NCBI GenBank assembly: GCA_935421135.1
Contig: OW285192.1
Location: 1,903,501 to 1,967,500 of the forward strand
Reading direction: 5' to 3'
Length of the DNA stretch: 64,000 nt
Source: Bugulina stolonifera
Taxonomy: Eukaryota > Bryozoa > Gymnolaemata > Cheilostomatida > Bugulidae
Position numbers and translations under genes: made by a program. Shown here piece by piece: positions 27,001-34,200 of this stretch. Position 1 is the first letter of the stretch. Every line of letters begins with the position of its first letter. The notes under the pieces are model-generated. The model was given only the letters and a program-made list of their open reading frames with translations, was not told the origin of the DNA and searched no databases.

Positions 27001-28641
27001 ACAAAATTTTTTTACAATATTCCAAGACAAGCATGGGTCAACTTTGAATAATCAATTGCTTGGTACCTTGATATTTTATCATTGTTCAATGGATATTAAG
27101 CATAATCCCGCTCAGTTTTTTGCTAATATGGGTACAGAGCACTTGTTATTGTTGCATAGATGGAACTGATCACTGTCAATGTACTGTGTAACTAAAGAGT
27201 ACTACATGGACGTAGAGTTGCAGTTCAACTCACATTTAAACCAGTAGTCAAACGATGTCTGTATTCCAGTTCTGTTTGTGTTGCTGACAGCAATTATATC
27301 AGTAGCATGAGTCGTACTGTTTTCTACTACGTATATAGAAATGTTGGGATTTGTGTCCAAGACCATCATGTCATGAATTATGTCCCCTTCATTACTGATA
27401 AAGTCCACTTTATCAGGGAGTATATGCAAGTTTCCCTGGCTGTGAGCACTGTTTAGTCTGTGGAAGGCAAGTATAACCAATGCATTATAAAGAGCTACAA
27501 TCTGTACATCTACACTTGCACAATGTATATGAATCTATGAACATACATAGAATGCGATACACTAGGTAGATCTACTGTAAGTATGATATACAATACAGTA
27601 GCAGTATGTATTACCAGTAATTACTTTGTCCAAAACTGAGAACTAATTGGTCGCATGTAAGGTAAACCCTATTAAACAGTGCTGTTATACTGTTGTTTCC
27701 AGCTTGACAACGTGATTCGATGGCTGATTTGCCTTGGATCAGACAGATGTACTAACCCATGTGTCAACTAGGTAGGCTGCTGTTATTCAGCCTTAGGTAC
27801 CCTATACGACAATACACAGGTACCACCATCGGTATGGTAAACGGGTATGTGGTATTGAAACAGAAAAAAATGCAGACCTGCTGCATAGGACATGGAAGCA
27901 TTGTTTATAACAGATTTCATGAAGGGCAGCATTGGAATTTGATACCATGAATGCAATAATTACATGTTCAAACAAACAGAACATTGTATGCATGTAAGAT
28001 GTTTGCATATTTGCATATACATGTAATAATTATATACGCATATGCAAAAATCTTTAACATTGATAGGATATATATAAGTATTTAACTGTGTTGAGTCACA
28101 GGGCATTTGAATAGTGAGTTATAATCCTTAGGGATAGTAATAGAGGATTTCTAGTATAGAGCATGAAGCTGCCGTGGCCTAGTGGTCAAAGCTCTGAACT
28201 TTCATGTGGGAATCCCAGGTTTGATTCCCATAAGGGTCATTGGTGGTGTTAGGAAGGGCATCTAACCTTATAATGCTCCTGTGATACTGCAGTAACTTTG
28301 CAATTGGTGAAGTGCCTTCTCCACCCCAAAGTAGAAAAGTGCAGATCTCTTTAGATTTTTGCTTTCTTACCTGGGATTAATAGTGAGAAGTAAAATTGGT
28401 AATTATCTTTTTTTCTAGTATAGAGCAAAAACATCTCACTAGTAATCAACAGGTCACAACAATGTATCATGATGTCTGTGAGAATAGCCTACTCTTACAT
28501 GAGCTAGATTTACATTTACATGGAGTTCAGTCTCAAGCTGACGTGTACATATATAAATAAACGCCGTATACTGTATACTTACAGGTATATCATTGGTAAG
28601 AGTTGCCAGGACTGTAGTAATAGCGTTATAATGCTAGCCAT
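4..28641 (-). CDS. Gene A: mosaic membrane-receptor-like gene, 5' part (22 exons, 3' end outside the window)
   Basis: Exons in transcript order: 28641-28583, 27457-27234, 26565-26275, 25274-25065, 24692-24537, 24365-24274, 23153-22948, 18650-18443, 18005-17912, 17766-17617, 16372-16077, 10869-10737, 10537-10313, 9154-9092, 7158-6982, 5923-5795, 5438-5278, 4915-4777, 4503-4303, 3839-3777, 2034-1810, 81-4. Every junction is GT-AG with matching phase, giving about 1193 codons without a stop. The start is the ATG at 28641, which opens a hydrophobic leader whose split Leu codon is completed by exon 2. Order seen: signal peptide, beta-rich region, propeller-like strands, a duplicated unrecognised Cys module, then EGF repeats. 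The paralogue, gene B, shows that a membrane anchor should follow beyond the left edge. Known: most extracellular module exons are bounded by phase 1 introns, as here. Inferred: a cell-surface adhesion or recognition protein; the ligand is unknown. No gene name is recognised. Confidence 0.85.
310..520 (+). repeat. tRNA-derived SINE (second family), copy 1
   Basis: Box A-like TGGTAGCGTGCTTGG and box B-like GAGTTCGAATCCC about 35 bases apart, followed by a tail with ATCACTGCATCTGTAATTCTG and TATTCAACAATA. The tail recurs at 60170-60205, defining a family. Not a functional tRNA, because the acceptor ends do not pair. Confidence 0.6.
1091..1370. repeat. Near-perfect 280 bp foldback (inverted repeat)
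   Basis: Arms 1091-1221 and 1236-1370 are reverse complements with few mismatches and a T-rich loop of about 14 bases. The arms contain GTCTCGTCTTACTA-type ends and an inner ATGTATGTCCATACAT palindrome. The transcript would fold into a long hairpin. The right part, extending to 1403, recurs at 29650-29772. Lies in the gene A intron between exons 21 and 22. Confidence 0.85.
1810..2034 (-). CDS. Gene A exon 21: two EGF-like domains
   Basis: The 225-base phase 1-1 exon encodes two EGF-like domains in one exon. Visible motifs are CQHGGTC, CDC, GYAGDRC, then CLHGGTC, CIC and GYTGATC, the classical six-Cys spacing with the terminal G-Y/F-x-G-x-x-C. No calcium-binding D-x-D/N-E consensus is evident. 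The gene B exon 39487-39263 has identical length and close to identical sequence. A role as a spacer or interaction module near the membrane is inferred from position. Confidence 0.92.
2284..2843. mobile_element. 560 bp MITE with long inverted repeats and TTAA flanks
   Basis: Left end ACCACTACTGTCTCACCATT after TTAA (2280-2283); right end, inverted, ACCACTACTGTCGCACCATT before TTAA (2844-2847). The inverted similarity continues for more than 150 bp in each arm (left about 2284-2455, right about 2625-2843). No ORF. TTAA on both sides suggests a piggyBac-mobilised element, although the end motif differs from both other piggyBac-type families here. Lies in the gene A intron between exons 20 and 21. 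Confidence 0.7.
2860..3776. other. Intron sequence without recognised content
   Basis: Gene A intron between exons 20 and 21, downstream of the TTAA MITE. Both strands were inspected for splice-compatible frames and transposon motifs; nothing was found. Confidence 0.5.
3777..7158 (-). CDS. Gene A exons 15-20: second copy of the unrecognised module
   Basis: Exons 7158-6982, 5923-5795, 5438-5278, 4915-4777, 4503-4303 and 3839-3777 cover residues 803-1092. Exon 17 ends with INCSIVTPHPMYN, matching exon 11's ITCELITPQPISD. Exon 18 starts MYVGCK like exon 12's VYIDCG. Exon 19 has LPIYCEWRWIPHN like exon 13's IPIYCGANWSVSP. Exon 20 ends CQQKQCTVC like exon 14's CGGSACTPC. The phase order is the same, except that the single exon 11 (296 bases) is matched by two exons (129 + 161), so one intron was gained or lost. 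Several N-glycosylation sequons are present. A LINE relic lies in the intron just downstream of exon 15. Confidence 0.82.
6160..6690. repeat. GC-rich repeat-like segment next to the LINE relic
   Basis: Base composition jumps to GC-rich between 6285 and 6460 in an otherwise AT-rich intron, then returns to AT-rich sequence. No splice-compatible exon or known motif is found. It may be LINE 5' or 3' sequence belonging to the relic at 6690-6900, but no second copy is in this window. Confidence 0.35.
6690..6900 (-). pseudogene. Non-LTR retrotransposon (LINE) reverse-transcriptase relic
   Basis: On the minus strand 6894-6800 reads SIFPDCLKFACVTPIFKEGD, a classical RT motif of CR1/Jockey/RTE-type LINEs. 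After a one-base frame change it continues with P-I-S-I-L-S-A-I-S-K-I-I-E-Q, with the Arg of the N-Y-R-P-I-S block replaced by a stop. It is therefore a broken fragment. It starts within 100 bases of the exon 15 donor of gene A and has the same orientation. A GC-rich segment at 6280-6460 nearby may be part of the same repeat. Confidence 0.72.
7206..7853 (+). mobile_element. Pogo/Tigger-like MITE copy 1
   Basis: Terminal inverted repeats CAGTGGAACTTGCTTAATTC (left) and CAGAGAGACTTGCTTGATTC (right, inverted), each next to TA. The inverted similarity extends inward over tens of bases (ATAATTCAAACTCGGCC-type words near the right end). The interior has no ORF. TA target and CAGTNNAACTYG ends are typical of pogo-type Tc1/mariner elements. 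Located in the gene A intron between exons 14 and 15. Confidence 0.65.
8009..9018 (+). pseudogene. Degenerate Tc1-like transposon
   Basis: Inverted ends: about TTTGCGAAAGTTTAAGACCA on the left and TTTGCAAAAGTTTAAGACTA inverted on the right, with TA after the right end. A plus-strand relic of the Tc1 transposase C-terminus is readable around 8617-8770: EWFLSSPDINLTDHLWC corresponds to the W-P-x-x-S-P-D-L-N-P-I-E-x-x-W block. In-frame stops and indels break the rest (for example the short frame starting MGKSSLSS at 8219). Inactive; the Pro and Glu of the last motif are changed. Confidence 0.75.
9092..17766 (-). CDS. Gene A exons 10-14: first copy of an unrecognised Cys-containing extracellular module
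   Basis: Exons 17766-17617, 16372-16077, 10869-10737, 10537-10313 and 9154-9092 cover residues 514-802. Exon 11 contains a strand-rich segment ending KYDITCELITPQP. Exon 12 starts VYIDCG. Exon 13 contains IPIYCGANWSVSP and a KVYKEGC strand. Exon 14 is a 63-base Cys-rich linker with CGGSACTPC. Intron phases are 1-1, 1-0, 0-1, 1-1, 1-1. The same series recurs in exons 15-20, so this block was duplicated inside the gene. I do not recognise the module; Cys and beta-strand spacing resemble immunoglobulin-like or complement-type folds only loosely. The intron between exons 11 and 12 (5.2 kb) contains the piggyBac nest. Confidence 0.8.
9155..10312. other. Intron sequence, no gene
   Basis: Gene A intron between exons 13 and 14. 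It contains an AG-rich low-complexity stretch at 9745-9825. An AG...GT interval at about 10130-10180 was considered as an exon but its length (49) breaks the frame. Confidence 0.5.
11651..14698 (-). mobile_element. Complete piggyBac transposon with TTAA duplications
   Basis: The element is bounded by TTAA at 11647-11650 and 14699-14702, the obligatory piggyBac target. The ends are inverted: CCCTTTCATGCATGA on the left and CCCTTTCTTGCATGA read from the right. Inside each end are two 16 bp palindromes of the form GTCCYCANNTGNGGAC (11786-11801, 11831-11846, 14319-14334, 14667-14682). A single uninterrupted transposase ORF fills the centre. It sits in the gene A intron between exons 11 and 12, in the same orientation as the gene, within an older LTR-like insertion. 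It could be autonomous. Confidence 0.93.
12029..14104 (-). CDS. piggyBac transposase (intact ORF, 691 aa)
   Basis: The transposase catalyses hairpin-mediated cut and paste at TTAA in the nucleus. Three conserved acidic blocks are visible: SIDEQMIPF (first Asp), VYFDNLF (second) and GGVDLTD (third), matching the DDD triad of the DDE_Tnp_1_7 family. The C-terminus carries a Cys-rich zinc-binding domain (CAFAEC, CQVCKKALCPTC, then a final H), typical of autonomous piggyBac. The N-terminal 150 residues are acidic and low complexity, followed by a basic stretch (KRKQVKPKAKRTTSK) that could be a nuclear signal. Length is slightly above the T. ni enzyme. ATG 14104 is the first in-frame Met of the ORF. 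No frameshift or stop is present, so the copy looks recently active. No intron is needed. Confidence 0.95.
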   Translation of the reverse strand: MQIFEYFNLNMNFNRKFTTNAVEAVMQSDSEDDLITSGDDSDFDADFDITAPQEQNSDDSEYEDLSHQQSSIDECLPVNPENDITTDNLTGEVNSSRAEIVDQLSTPSVTNNHAAGAGHTPVCANLNKLPSTSAVSSTPLPVKRKQVKPKAKRTTSKQPKVAHPSVSQAHDFHCSSDEDTGTNCSWTLGKDNSHANKEIKFIGERKVNISDTNWPLQIFQYFFDDKLIDDIVYNTNLYSAQKDINRALNVTRGEILVFLGINIVMTYIRYPRLRMYWSSDSSIRCSMIADAMSVNRFESIRRFIHFTDNNAHDCNDTDKLWKLRPVLSHLRERFLSAVDPEECHSIDEQMIPFTGQSSLKQYIKSKPKKWGYKTWVRSGISGYVYDFEVYQGAHGNRPDKVLGLSPDVVVRLTELLAGRNHKVYFDNLFTTIPLLKHLREKQIFAVGTLRKNRLMGADTVIAEDKQMKGRGAVSFATSSDNITIVKWNDNSFVHTASTFAGLEPQDVVQRWDKKSKRYVEITRPKAIEVYNKHMGGVDLTDFLISCYRHSLKQKRWYLRIFFHFMNVAIVNGWLVHRWNQNSEETDLLAFRSSLARMLINTGWSLNNTRRGRPAAAAVPLLLRNPPQQAAARTVVPCDVRYDLNAGHWPEKLNARNASRCAFAECNSKTRFGCQVCKKALCPTCFQGYHTK
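17912..18650 (-). CDS. Gene A exons 8-9: NHL/YWTD-like propeller strands
   Basis: Exon 8 (18650-18443) enters with one base and exits in phase 0. It encodes ANHFVIADADNNSLRII, a near-perfect NHL-type strand pattern (hydrophobic run, A-D, N-x-x-x-R). Exon 9 (18005-17912) starts in phase 0 and encodes HIVYTTQNKLFVVDKF, another blade-like strand pair. Together they cover residues 413-513. Gene B has equivalents at 53058-52857 and 50896-50803 with the same phases and similar residues. The long intron upstream of exon 8 (18651-22947) holds a 2.4 kb inverted-repeat element. Confidence 0.8.
18651..20070. other. Intron sequence, no gene
   Basis: Between gene A exon 8 and the 20071 element. A small hairpin (GTGGACATTATGG ... 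TGTCCAC, about 19166-19202) and GTTACGGAGT-type words repeated at about 19195, 19415 and 19770 hint at an old repeat, but boundaries are not evident. Confidence 0.4.
20071..22502. mobile_element. 2.43 kb DNA-transposon-like element with about 250 bp inverted repeats
   Basis: Left TIR from 20071 (TAGTCAGTGCACATCTACAC) and right TIR ending 22502 (inverted TAGTCAGTGCAGATCTACAC). Inverted similarity resumes across AAGCCCTAGAACCTAACC, CTCATTGCGGGT, AGAGCAAACYCCAATCT and CCCACCCTCCGC to about 20330 and 22245. A TA target duplication is possible because the outer TA may belong to the site. No transposase frame spans the interior, which contains a fragment of another transposon (21089-21745). A tract of CATCGGAAT-type words at 22050-22175 forms local palindromes. 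Superfamily uncertain. Confidence 0.7.
21089..21745 (+). pseudogene. hAT-like 5' fragment with BED-finger start
   Basis: Starts CAGAGTTGTGCTAATTGATT, followed by many ATTGATTA/TTAATC words, as at the 5' end of hAT-type elements. A short plus frame, ATG 21614 to stop 21743-21745, encodes 43 residues including ADCLVCQKTVKGVGSTTSN, the C-x2-C and S-T-S-N portion of a BED zinc finger. It then stops where the H-x-x-H half is expected. No further transposase is seen, so it is a truncated copy inside the 20071-22502 element. Confidence 0.55.
22680..22836 (-). repeat. tRNA-derived SINE, minus-strand copy
   Basis: On the minus strand a box A-like GGTGTAGTGGCCAA is followed about 35 bases later by a box B-like AGGCTTGAGCCCC, then by a tail with AATGCTCCTGT. 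The same tail word follows the tRNA-like head at 28168, suggesting one family. Confidence 0.5.
22948..25274 (-). CDS. Gene A exons 4-7: propeller-like ectodomain
   Basis: Exons 25274-25065 (residues 192-261), 24692-24537 (262-313), 24365-24274 (314-344) and 23153-22948 (345-412) join in frame. Exon 6 carries TLYFTDQSSLKK, which looks like an LDL-receptor YWTD or NHL blade strand. Exon 7 repeats the pattern with HVLVSESDRLLYYSL. Exon 5 has Cys residues and a YYYIAKGGCISRM segment also found in gene B. Exon 4 has no counterpart in the visible part of gene B. The likely fold is a beta-propeller, inferred from strand spacing and not from a full domain match. Introns contain two adjacent hairpins at 23875-23995 and a SINE at about 22680-22836. 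Confidence 0.8.
23875..23995. repeat. Two adjacent perfect hairpins
   Basis: Hairpin 1, 23875-23923: AGTAGAGATTGTGTTAAAGT and its inverse around a loop of a few bases. Hairpin 2, 23939-23995: GGATATGCATGTAGAT and its inverse with a loop of about 17 bases. They are separated by 15 bases. Both lie in the gene A intron between exons 6 and 7. Function unknown. Confidence 0.8.
24866..24905. repeat. Pentamer microsatellite (TGATA/TGATG)n
   Basis: Runs of GATGTGATGTGATG and GATATGATATGATATG, about 40 bp, in the gene A intron between exons 4 and 5. Confidence 0.85.
25275..26274. other. Intron sequence, no gene
   Basis: Gene A intron between exons 3 and 4. Plus-strand open frames at 25593-25945 have no recognisable motif and no splice or duplication support. 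Confidence 0.4.
26275..27457 (-). CDS. Gene A exons 2-3: N-terminal ectodomain, possible F5/8 or fucolectin-like part
   Basis: Exon 2 (27457-27234) enters with one base, leaves in phase 1, and covers residues 20-94. It has alternating hydrophobic residues and several N-x-S/T sites, as in a beta-rich secreted domain, possibly a propeller blade. Exon 3 (26565-26275) covers residues 95-191. Its end, with RSWFAIKL followed by an ISSV strand, resembles the W-x-V-D-L and V-T-S-V strands of galactose-binding (fucolectin, F5/8 C) domains. That assignment rests on short motifs only. The exon 3 acceptor is a TAGCAG tandem that could include or skip one codon. B counterparts would lie beyond the right edge. 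Confidence 0.7.
28168..28390 (+). repeat. tRNA-derived SINE, plus-strand copy
   Basis: Head: TGGCCTAGTGGTCAAAGC (box A-like) and GGTTTGATTCCC (box B-like) spaced as in a tRNA, without a foldable acceptor stem. Body: GTTAGGAAGGGCATCTAACC then AATGCTCCTGTGATACTGCA. The GGAAGGGCATC word is typical of metazoan SINE central domains. Lies in gene A intron 1. Confidence 0.65.
28583..28641 (-). CDS. Gene A exon 1: signal peptide
   Basis: The exon encodes 19 full codons, starting MASIITLLLQSW, and ends with two bases of a Leu codon before a GTAAGT donor. The hydrophobic core and length fit a secretory signal peptide. Exon 2 begins with the single base needed to finish the codon, which supports the pairing. 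Cleavage would fall just after the junction. A TATAAT-like string and a CCAAT-like string lie some 50 bases upstream on the minus strand, but no promoter can be proven. Confidence 0.75.
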
Positions 28642-28874
28642 CTCAAAGTTCCAAAGAATGCGCCGTGCCAGGTTTGCTAAACTCGTGTATTATAACCAAT
28701 TGTCAGCCTAAATACTACATGTACTTGTCAAATAACTTTCTAGTAGGCAGTGAGTGACTGTATGTTTAAACGTAACTACATCAAAGGATTTGATTGTTGA
28801 TGCATTTTTTCAATGATTCATTAAATCTAGTTGCTACATGAGGTTAAGATGATATTCTAACAATGTACTTGTAT

Positions 28875-29434
28875 TATAATGTTTCGCTATCATGGGTTGC
28901 TCACACCGGTGCTGATATTAGCGCGAGTGTGGGAAGTGCTTGGTAGTGGTAGGGGGCTGCCAAGTTGTACTTCTACCATTACATAAAGAGTTAACAGTTA
29001 TGTAACCTCTTATTAGTTTTGTAGAGGATGTAGGCCGATGCTTAGGCTCATTAAAGAGTCAAGGGTCAGCGTAGGTCCGATGGTTTATACTCCCTAAGAG
29101 TGTAGAAAGTCTAAGTGTTGAACTGGGGACGTAGGCTCAATACTTAAGCCCATTGAAGAGTCACGGATCGACTAAGGTCCGATGTTTATACTCATCAAGA
29201 GTGTGGTAAGAGTCTTATACAAGTATGAGGAAGAGCTCGGGCGCTACAGGTTCAGGGGGCTAAGGCTGGAGCTGCCTGCCTGCAAGAGTAAGACTCTGTA
29301 GGTCGAGTTAGGAGATGTTGCAAGTTATTGGGTGGGACGATAAGGTACCGGCCCCGGAAATTGTGTAACAATATGGCTAAAAAGTGCCCGAGGTTCAACC
29401 TTAAAAGGATCGGCCATGTACAGAAGTGCTTACA
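28875..29434 (-). mobile_element. Solo-LTR-like repeat upstream of gene A
   Basis: In the minus orientation the segment follows the same order of words as 14725-15350: TTGTAAGCAC, CAACATCTCCTAACTC, GACTCTT plus GAGCCTA, TTTATGTAATG, CTTCCCACACTC, and a GAAACATTATA end. The start could extend a few hundred bases further right than 29434. It ends about 235 bases upstream of the gene A start codon, in the same orientation as the gene. Confidence 0.6.
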
Positions 29435-29595
29435 ATCATGTGGGAAAGATTATATATTAAAACTAAGGTGATCCAAAACACTGGATATTGATTAAAATAG
29501 GCAAAAAGACTTAGATCAAATTATATATAATGTGACTTGTTACAATAGTACGTATGCGTAGAAACAATAGTAAACAAGTACAATGAACATGATTG

Positions 29596-29775
29596 GTTAA
29601 TTATAATACATCATACATACATCATCATACATCATCATACATCGACTCTGATTATGATGTATGGTTATATACATCAAAATACATGTATAAGGAGTCAACA
29701 AAAATATAAAAAAGCGTCTCGTCTTACTGTTCATTATTAAAATACTTGCTTGCATCAACATTCTCCAATGTGATA
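29596..29775. repeat. Second, one-armed copy of the 1091-1403 repeat family
   Basis: Shared order of words with 1290-1403: ATGATGTATGG, ATACATC, AGCGTCTCGTCTTACT, TTCATTATT, ATACTTGCT, CAACATT and CAATGTGA. The left arm is missing and replaced by short CATCATACAT tandem words at 29606-29643. The copy ends exactly where the TTAA-flanked MITE at 29780 begins. Confidence 0.7.
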
Positions 29776-29779
29776 TTAA

Positions 29780-30308
29780 CCTTTTACCTTCCAGCTATTT
29801 TATGCCCTAAAATTCCAGGTTAATTTTACTCAATATGACAATGGAGCGTACATCTTACAATTGCTCCTCATCCGCTGGGGCTACAGCTAAGATTTTAATA
29901 CTGACTTGTAGGTAAAACTTTCAGCTTTTTACCTGCTGTCCTCTTTTTCACCATAGTATTTGTTATTATCTGAAATATCCTCCAAAACTAGAAAAATTAC
30001 TCCAAATCTTGCCATGTTGCTGTTTCATAGTCAAATGTAATGGGCAGCAGCAGACTGCATGCTACACTAACCTGAGATGACCTCTATTTTTGTCACTTAT
30101 CATAGCAATAAATCATCAAAACTAGCAGTTCAATATACTGTTGGAATGCTCAGACTGAGCTCTATTTGATGAGCTAAACAGTTTTGTGGTGTTTTTATTT
30201 GCTTAGCTATAATAATGCTGTCAAAACAAGGACGTTCCTGGAACGTTGAGTGGAAAGTTAAGGCTAGTAATTAGGACGTTCCTAGAACGTCTAGTGGAAG
30301 GTAAAAGG
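29780..30308. mobile_element. 529 bp piggyBac-type MITE
   Basis: Flanked by TTAA at 29776-29779 and 30309-30312. Terminal inverted repeat of at least 14 bp: CCTTTTACCTTCCA on the left and its exact inverse on the right. Near the right end two palindromes ACGTTCCTGGAACGT and ACGTTCCTAGAACGT occur about 45 bp apart (about 30231 and 30275). No ORF. It lies between gene A and gene B. Confidence 0.8.
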
Positions 30309-30312
30309 TTAA

Positions 30313-31069
30313 ACTGATGGTTCGATGGTCTTCAGACTGAGTTGCAGTGTTTTTCTTTTGGAGTGGTATCAGGTTGCTTTGACAAAAATCACTTGGCCAT
30401 TTTCCTTCTTGGTATGTACATGTAGTTAGCGCAACTCAATGTATATTTCAATAGTATTAGTTTGTGAGATTTTAGATAATACACATTACAAGTCGCTTGC
30501 AAGCTAACATGTAACAAGATTACTTGGGATCAACCAGTCAGGTAAGGAATAGTGCTCGCACGTGTTGCCATGTGTGACTTCAGATAACGTTTAACACTCT
30601 TTGTTGATACAACTTTTGCTCAATGAAACTCAAGTAGTAAACTATGGTGGAGGAACCTCAGTAATCAGAATTTTACACTACTTTAAGTTGTGACATTGCT
30701 AAATTCTTCCCTTTGCATTTCTGAAGCTGGTATGGCTCATTGGACGACTGGTTTCAAAGTTTAAAATGATGGGTTTGGTTGCAAGCTGGCTTTAGAATAT
30801 TTTACTAAGGGTGCCTAGGGAAGCATGTTGTTTCAGTATGGGAAACTACTAATACAGAGTTTCATTTCCTGCACTCCCTGTTTCATGCACTGCACAGCTA
30901 ATGGTGGTACAATGTACAATGTACAGTGTACATGCTCATTTTGCTTCCACAGAAAGGTAGCAAACTGAAACATTGCAGCGGTAAAGTGCATAAGGATTGC
31001 TAGAATAGAGCTTAAGAACCCTCCCTTGCCTGTTAAGAGAATATAAAAATGTATATTACACGCTGCAAA
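30313..31069. other. Intergenic sequence between genes A and B
   Basis: Lies downstream of gene B and beyond the piggyBac-type MITE. No exon, RNA gene or repeat end is recognised. It could include the gene B 3' UTR end and distal control elements of gene A. Confidence 0.4.
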
Positions 31070-31075
31070 TTTATT
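31070..31075 (-). terminator. Candidate poly(A) signal of gene B
   Basis: AATAAA on the minus strand about 175 bases after the gene B stop codon. It is the first canonical hexamer I see downstream of the stop; cleavage would be expected near 31045-31060. Position is the only support. Confidence 0.45.
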
Positions 31076-31250
31076 GTTTTTCCTTCACAGACCAAATGAA
31101 CGATATCACTCTGGCAAGCATGTAAATTGACAAACATGGTCTTCAGATACCAGCTGCAGTTTTGCTTAAAAGCATTGATCTCTAATCTGCTTTTACATTT
31201 GTTTCTAAAAAATACCCAGCAAATAGTTTCCCTTTCTAAATCAATTCAAA

Positions 31251-34200
31251 TCAATGTGTACTCTTTGACTTTTTATTGTTTTGAACCTTCTTCACCCCTT
31301 TTTTGAACTTTTTCATTGCTGACTTTGTTGACGAGTTTGTTGATTTTGTCTCTAGAATAATTTGGTCTTTGTCAGCAGATCTTACTGAACTACTCTCACT
31401 TTCTCTGAGATCTCCAGACAGATCATCCTCTTTCAGATGCAGCAAATCACTGGCATTTTTCTCTGACTGAGATGTTTCATTAAGGGCATTTCTTTGTAGA
31501 TGGTTCTTTGTACCATATCTTGCAGTTTTTGAAATGTCCTTCATAGGTTTTAGTGGTGATTGGACATCTTTCTTTACGTGCCTCGTCCACGAAGATGTCT
31601 GTATAAGATTTATGTTAGGCTTGATCCATTGATTCTTGGGTTTTCTCTGTCTTTTAACAGTTGTCTACAAAAAGAGTGATATTTATCATGAGCTGTCAGT
31701 AAGAGTATATTTATCAAACACATGACTTTTGTAACAATTTGTTGTAGTCAAAAGTTACTGTGCAACCATTTTTATTATGTCAATATTTGCATGTTCTATT
31801 TAGTTTTTGATGATTTAAACTGTACCGAAAAGATAATGCAGAAATATAAACGACAAAATGTACAAGTAGAGAATGCACAAATACAAGCAGAATATCTGGA
31901 GATCATTTGGTTATCCGATTTATATGTACATTACGCATGTACAGTGTATGTATGTTCAATGAATTTGTGAATATTTGTGTTGAGGCGGATATTCCTATAT
32001 TAGCAGCCGGCCCCCATCAACTAAATTCTCGCGAATATTTATTATTTTGGACCAGTCTAACGCAATGTCTAATAGTTCTTGATTTAGGCGTCACATGCAT
32101 ATCCATTATTATACCAAATTACGTGTATTATAATCGTTTTGTATTGCGCATTTACCTCCTACTGATTGTAACTAGCTGAATACTTGTCGCAAATTTGACC
32201 TCTATACCTGGTTTTATACAATGTAGTTATAATCATACCATTATTTATGTATTTAGTGTACATTATTATATGTTTCTTGTATTATGACTGACCCTAAAGT
32301 GGGTCCGACATTGTACCTCTCTGCACATTGCTGCACAATGATACTTAGTGGCAATACACTATCGTACCTTTACTGGAAGTGTGCACCGGCAATGTAAAAC
32401 TGCACAAAGCAATTACTTTCATGTGCTGATCCAGTTGCCGCTTTGACTTCAAAAAACACATCTATACGTACTATAAGAAGTACCTGGAGTTGTATTTTTT
32501 AGAATAGCATATTTCTAGCGCTCAGTTCCATGGAGCTTGAAGCTAAAACTCCTTAAACTAGCGTAGATCATACTCACAAGAGTCATATCTAAGCAATAAC
32601 TCAGACCCTACGCTCATACACGTAATATAATTCAATAATCTACCATACAATCACCGTTCAGTCTTCTATGTAATTGAGAGCAGTTCTAGCTTACCACTCC
32701 TAGACTCCATACTCGCATCCCGTACTATCATCAGTCTTCTTGTGGCTCATTACAATGATGTTTGAATGGGCAAATTGTTTAATGATAAAAATTTTGTGCA
32801 AAACCAGTAGAAACCAATAACCAATAACTAATAACCAATAACCAAAGCCAACAGCTAAAGTTGCAAAAGTGCTCTTCCAATCTACATGTATCTGGATAAT
32901 CTACGTATATATGGACTTGACGTACATGTACATGTACATGTACATGTACATGTACATGTACATGTACATGTACATGTACACAGACGCCAACCATATCATA
33001 TTATGCCATCAGAATGAAGAAGTGGCTAAGGGCTTACCGCCTCTGCAGTAGATTCAGGTGCTGACTTGTTTTCAACCCCAACAGTGTCTGACACACCTCC
33101 TGAGACATCTTCAATAGTGGATTGTTGGTCTGCTTTGTCATCCTAGGATATACATGTACATGTACATGTACACCAATTATACTGGTAAACATACAGAATA
33201 TGGTAATGTTATACAACTGCAACAAAAGGGTAGATCAAAGTGTGAAGTTACTGAACTTTTTAAGCATGAGGAATTACAATTAAATGTACATGCTGTATGC
33301 TCTCTGCGTCATATAAAATCAGTGTGTCTAACATATTTATACGTAGGAGATGTCCGTTTCAAAACTGTACAGGTAAATACTAAGGTAATACAACTCCAAT
33401 TTGTACTATATAATTTAGAGTAGCACAGAGTAGACTTGGCTGTTCTACAGTTAGAGCATTATTGAGAAGTTACTAACTAAAACACATTTAAAAATGGTTT
33501 ACTAAGCTCATAACAAAACTGGAAAATAACTAGATTAAACTATTTTTATTGCTGAGCAAGATACATGCACATGCCAGAGACAGTCAGTTAAAGGTAAGTG
33601 ACAGTTTCCTGTACTGCATTTGGTATCAACTAGTGACATGCATGAGATCAAGGATGCAAAGTATTGGTACGCCTACTGGATTTCTATAATGTGGTTGTTT
33701 TGATTTTTATACCTATGATTCGCATAGCTGTACTTTACTACGACACAAATGGATGCTGTCCTTGCAAACAGTATTACTGCTGTTCGGTTTTAAAGCTATA
33801 ATTTCTTAAGCGTAGCCTGCATTTTGAAAGAATACCCACTGCTATTCTGAATAGGTGGTGACATGTAGTTTACGTCTATGTTCGATGCAGCCTTTCATAT
33901 TTAGATTAGTTGAATTCATGCTACTATGAGCAGCGTTGTATCCCCTTGCCCACACTTGACTAGCTGAAGCCATTCAAGGCTGCTTTGAGTGAAACTTTGT
34001 TAAGAAAATGCCACGGTTTGTTTATGTTTTATAAAAAACTTCTTGAATTCAAGTTGTTTGCTTAAAAAAGAGTATGGCTTGTGTACTACAGTAGTAAACA
34101 TAATGACTTCACATAATTTACCAACAAAGCTGTATTGAAGCTTGTGCAAAGTTTTTTAAATTTGTCTTCACTTTCTTTTTGCTGGCAGTAAGCAGTAGAT

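Noticed and set aside
32869..33051. Tyr/Met repeat peptide
   Set aside because: Translation of the (TACATG)n microsatellite.
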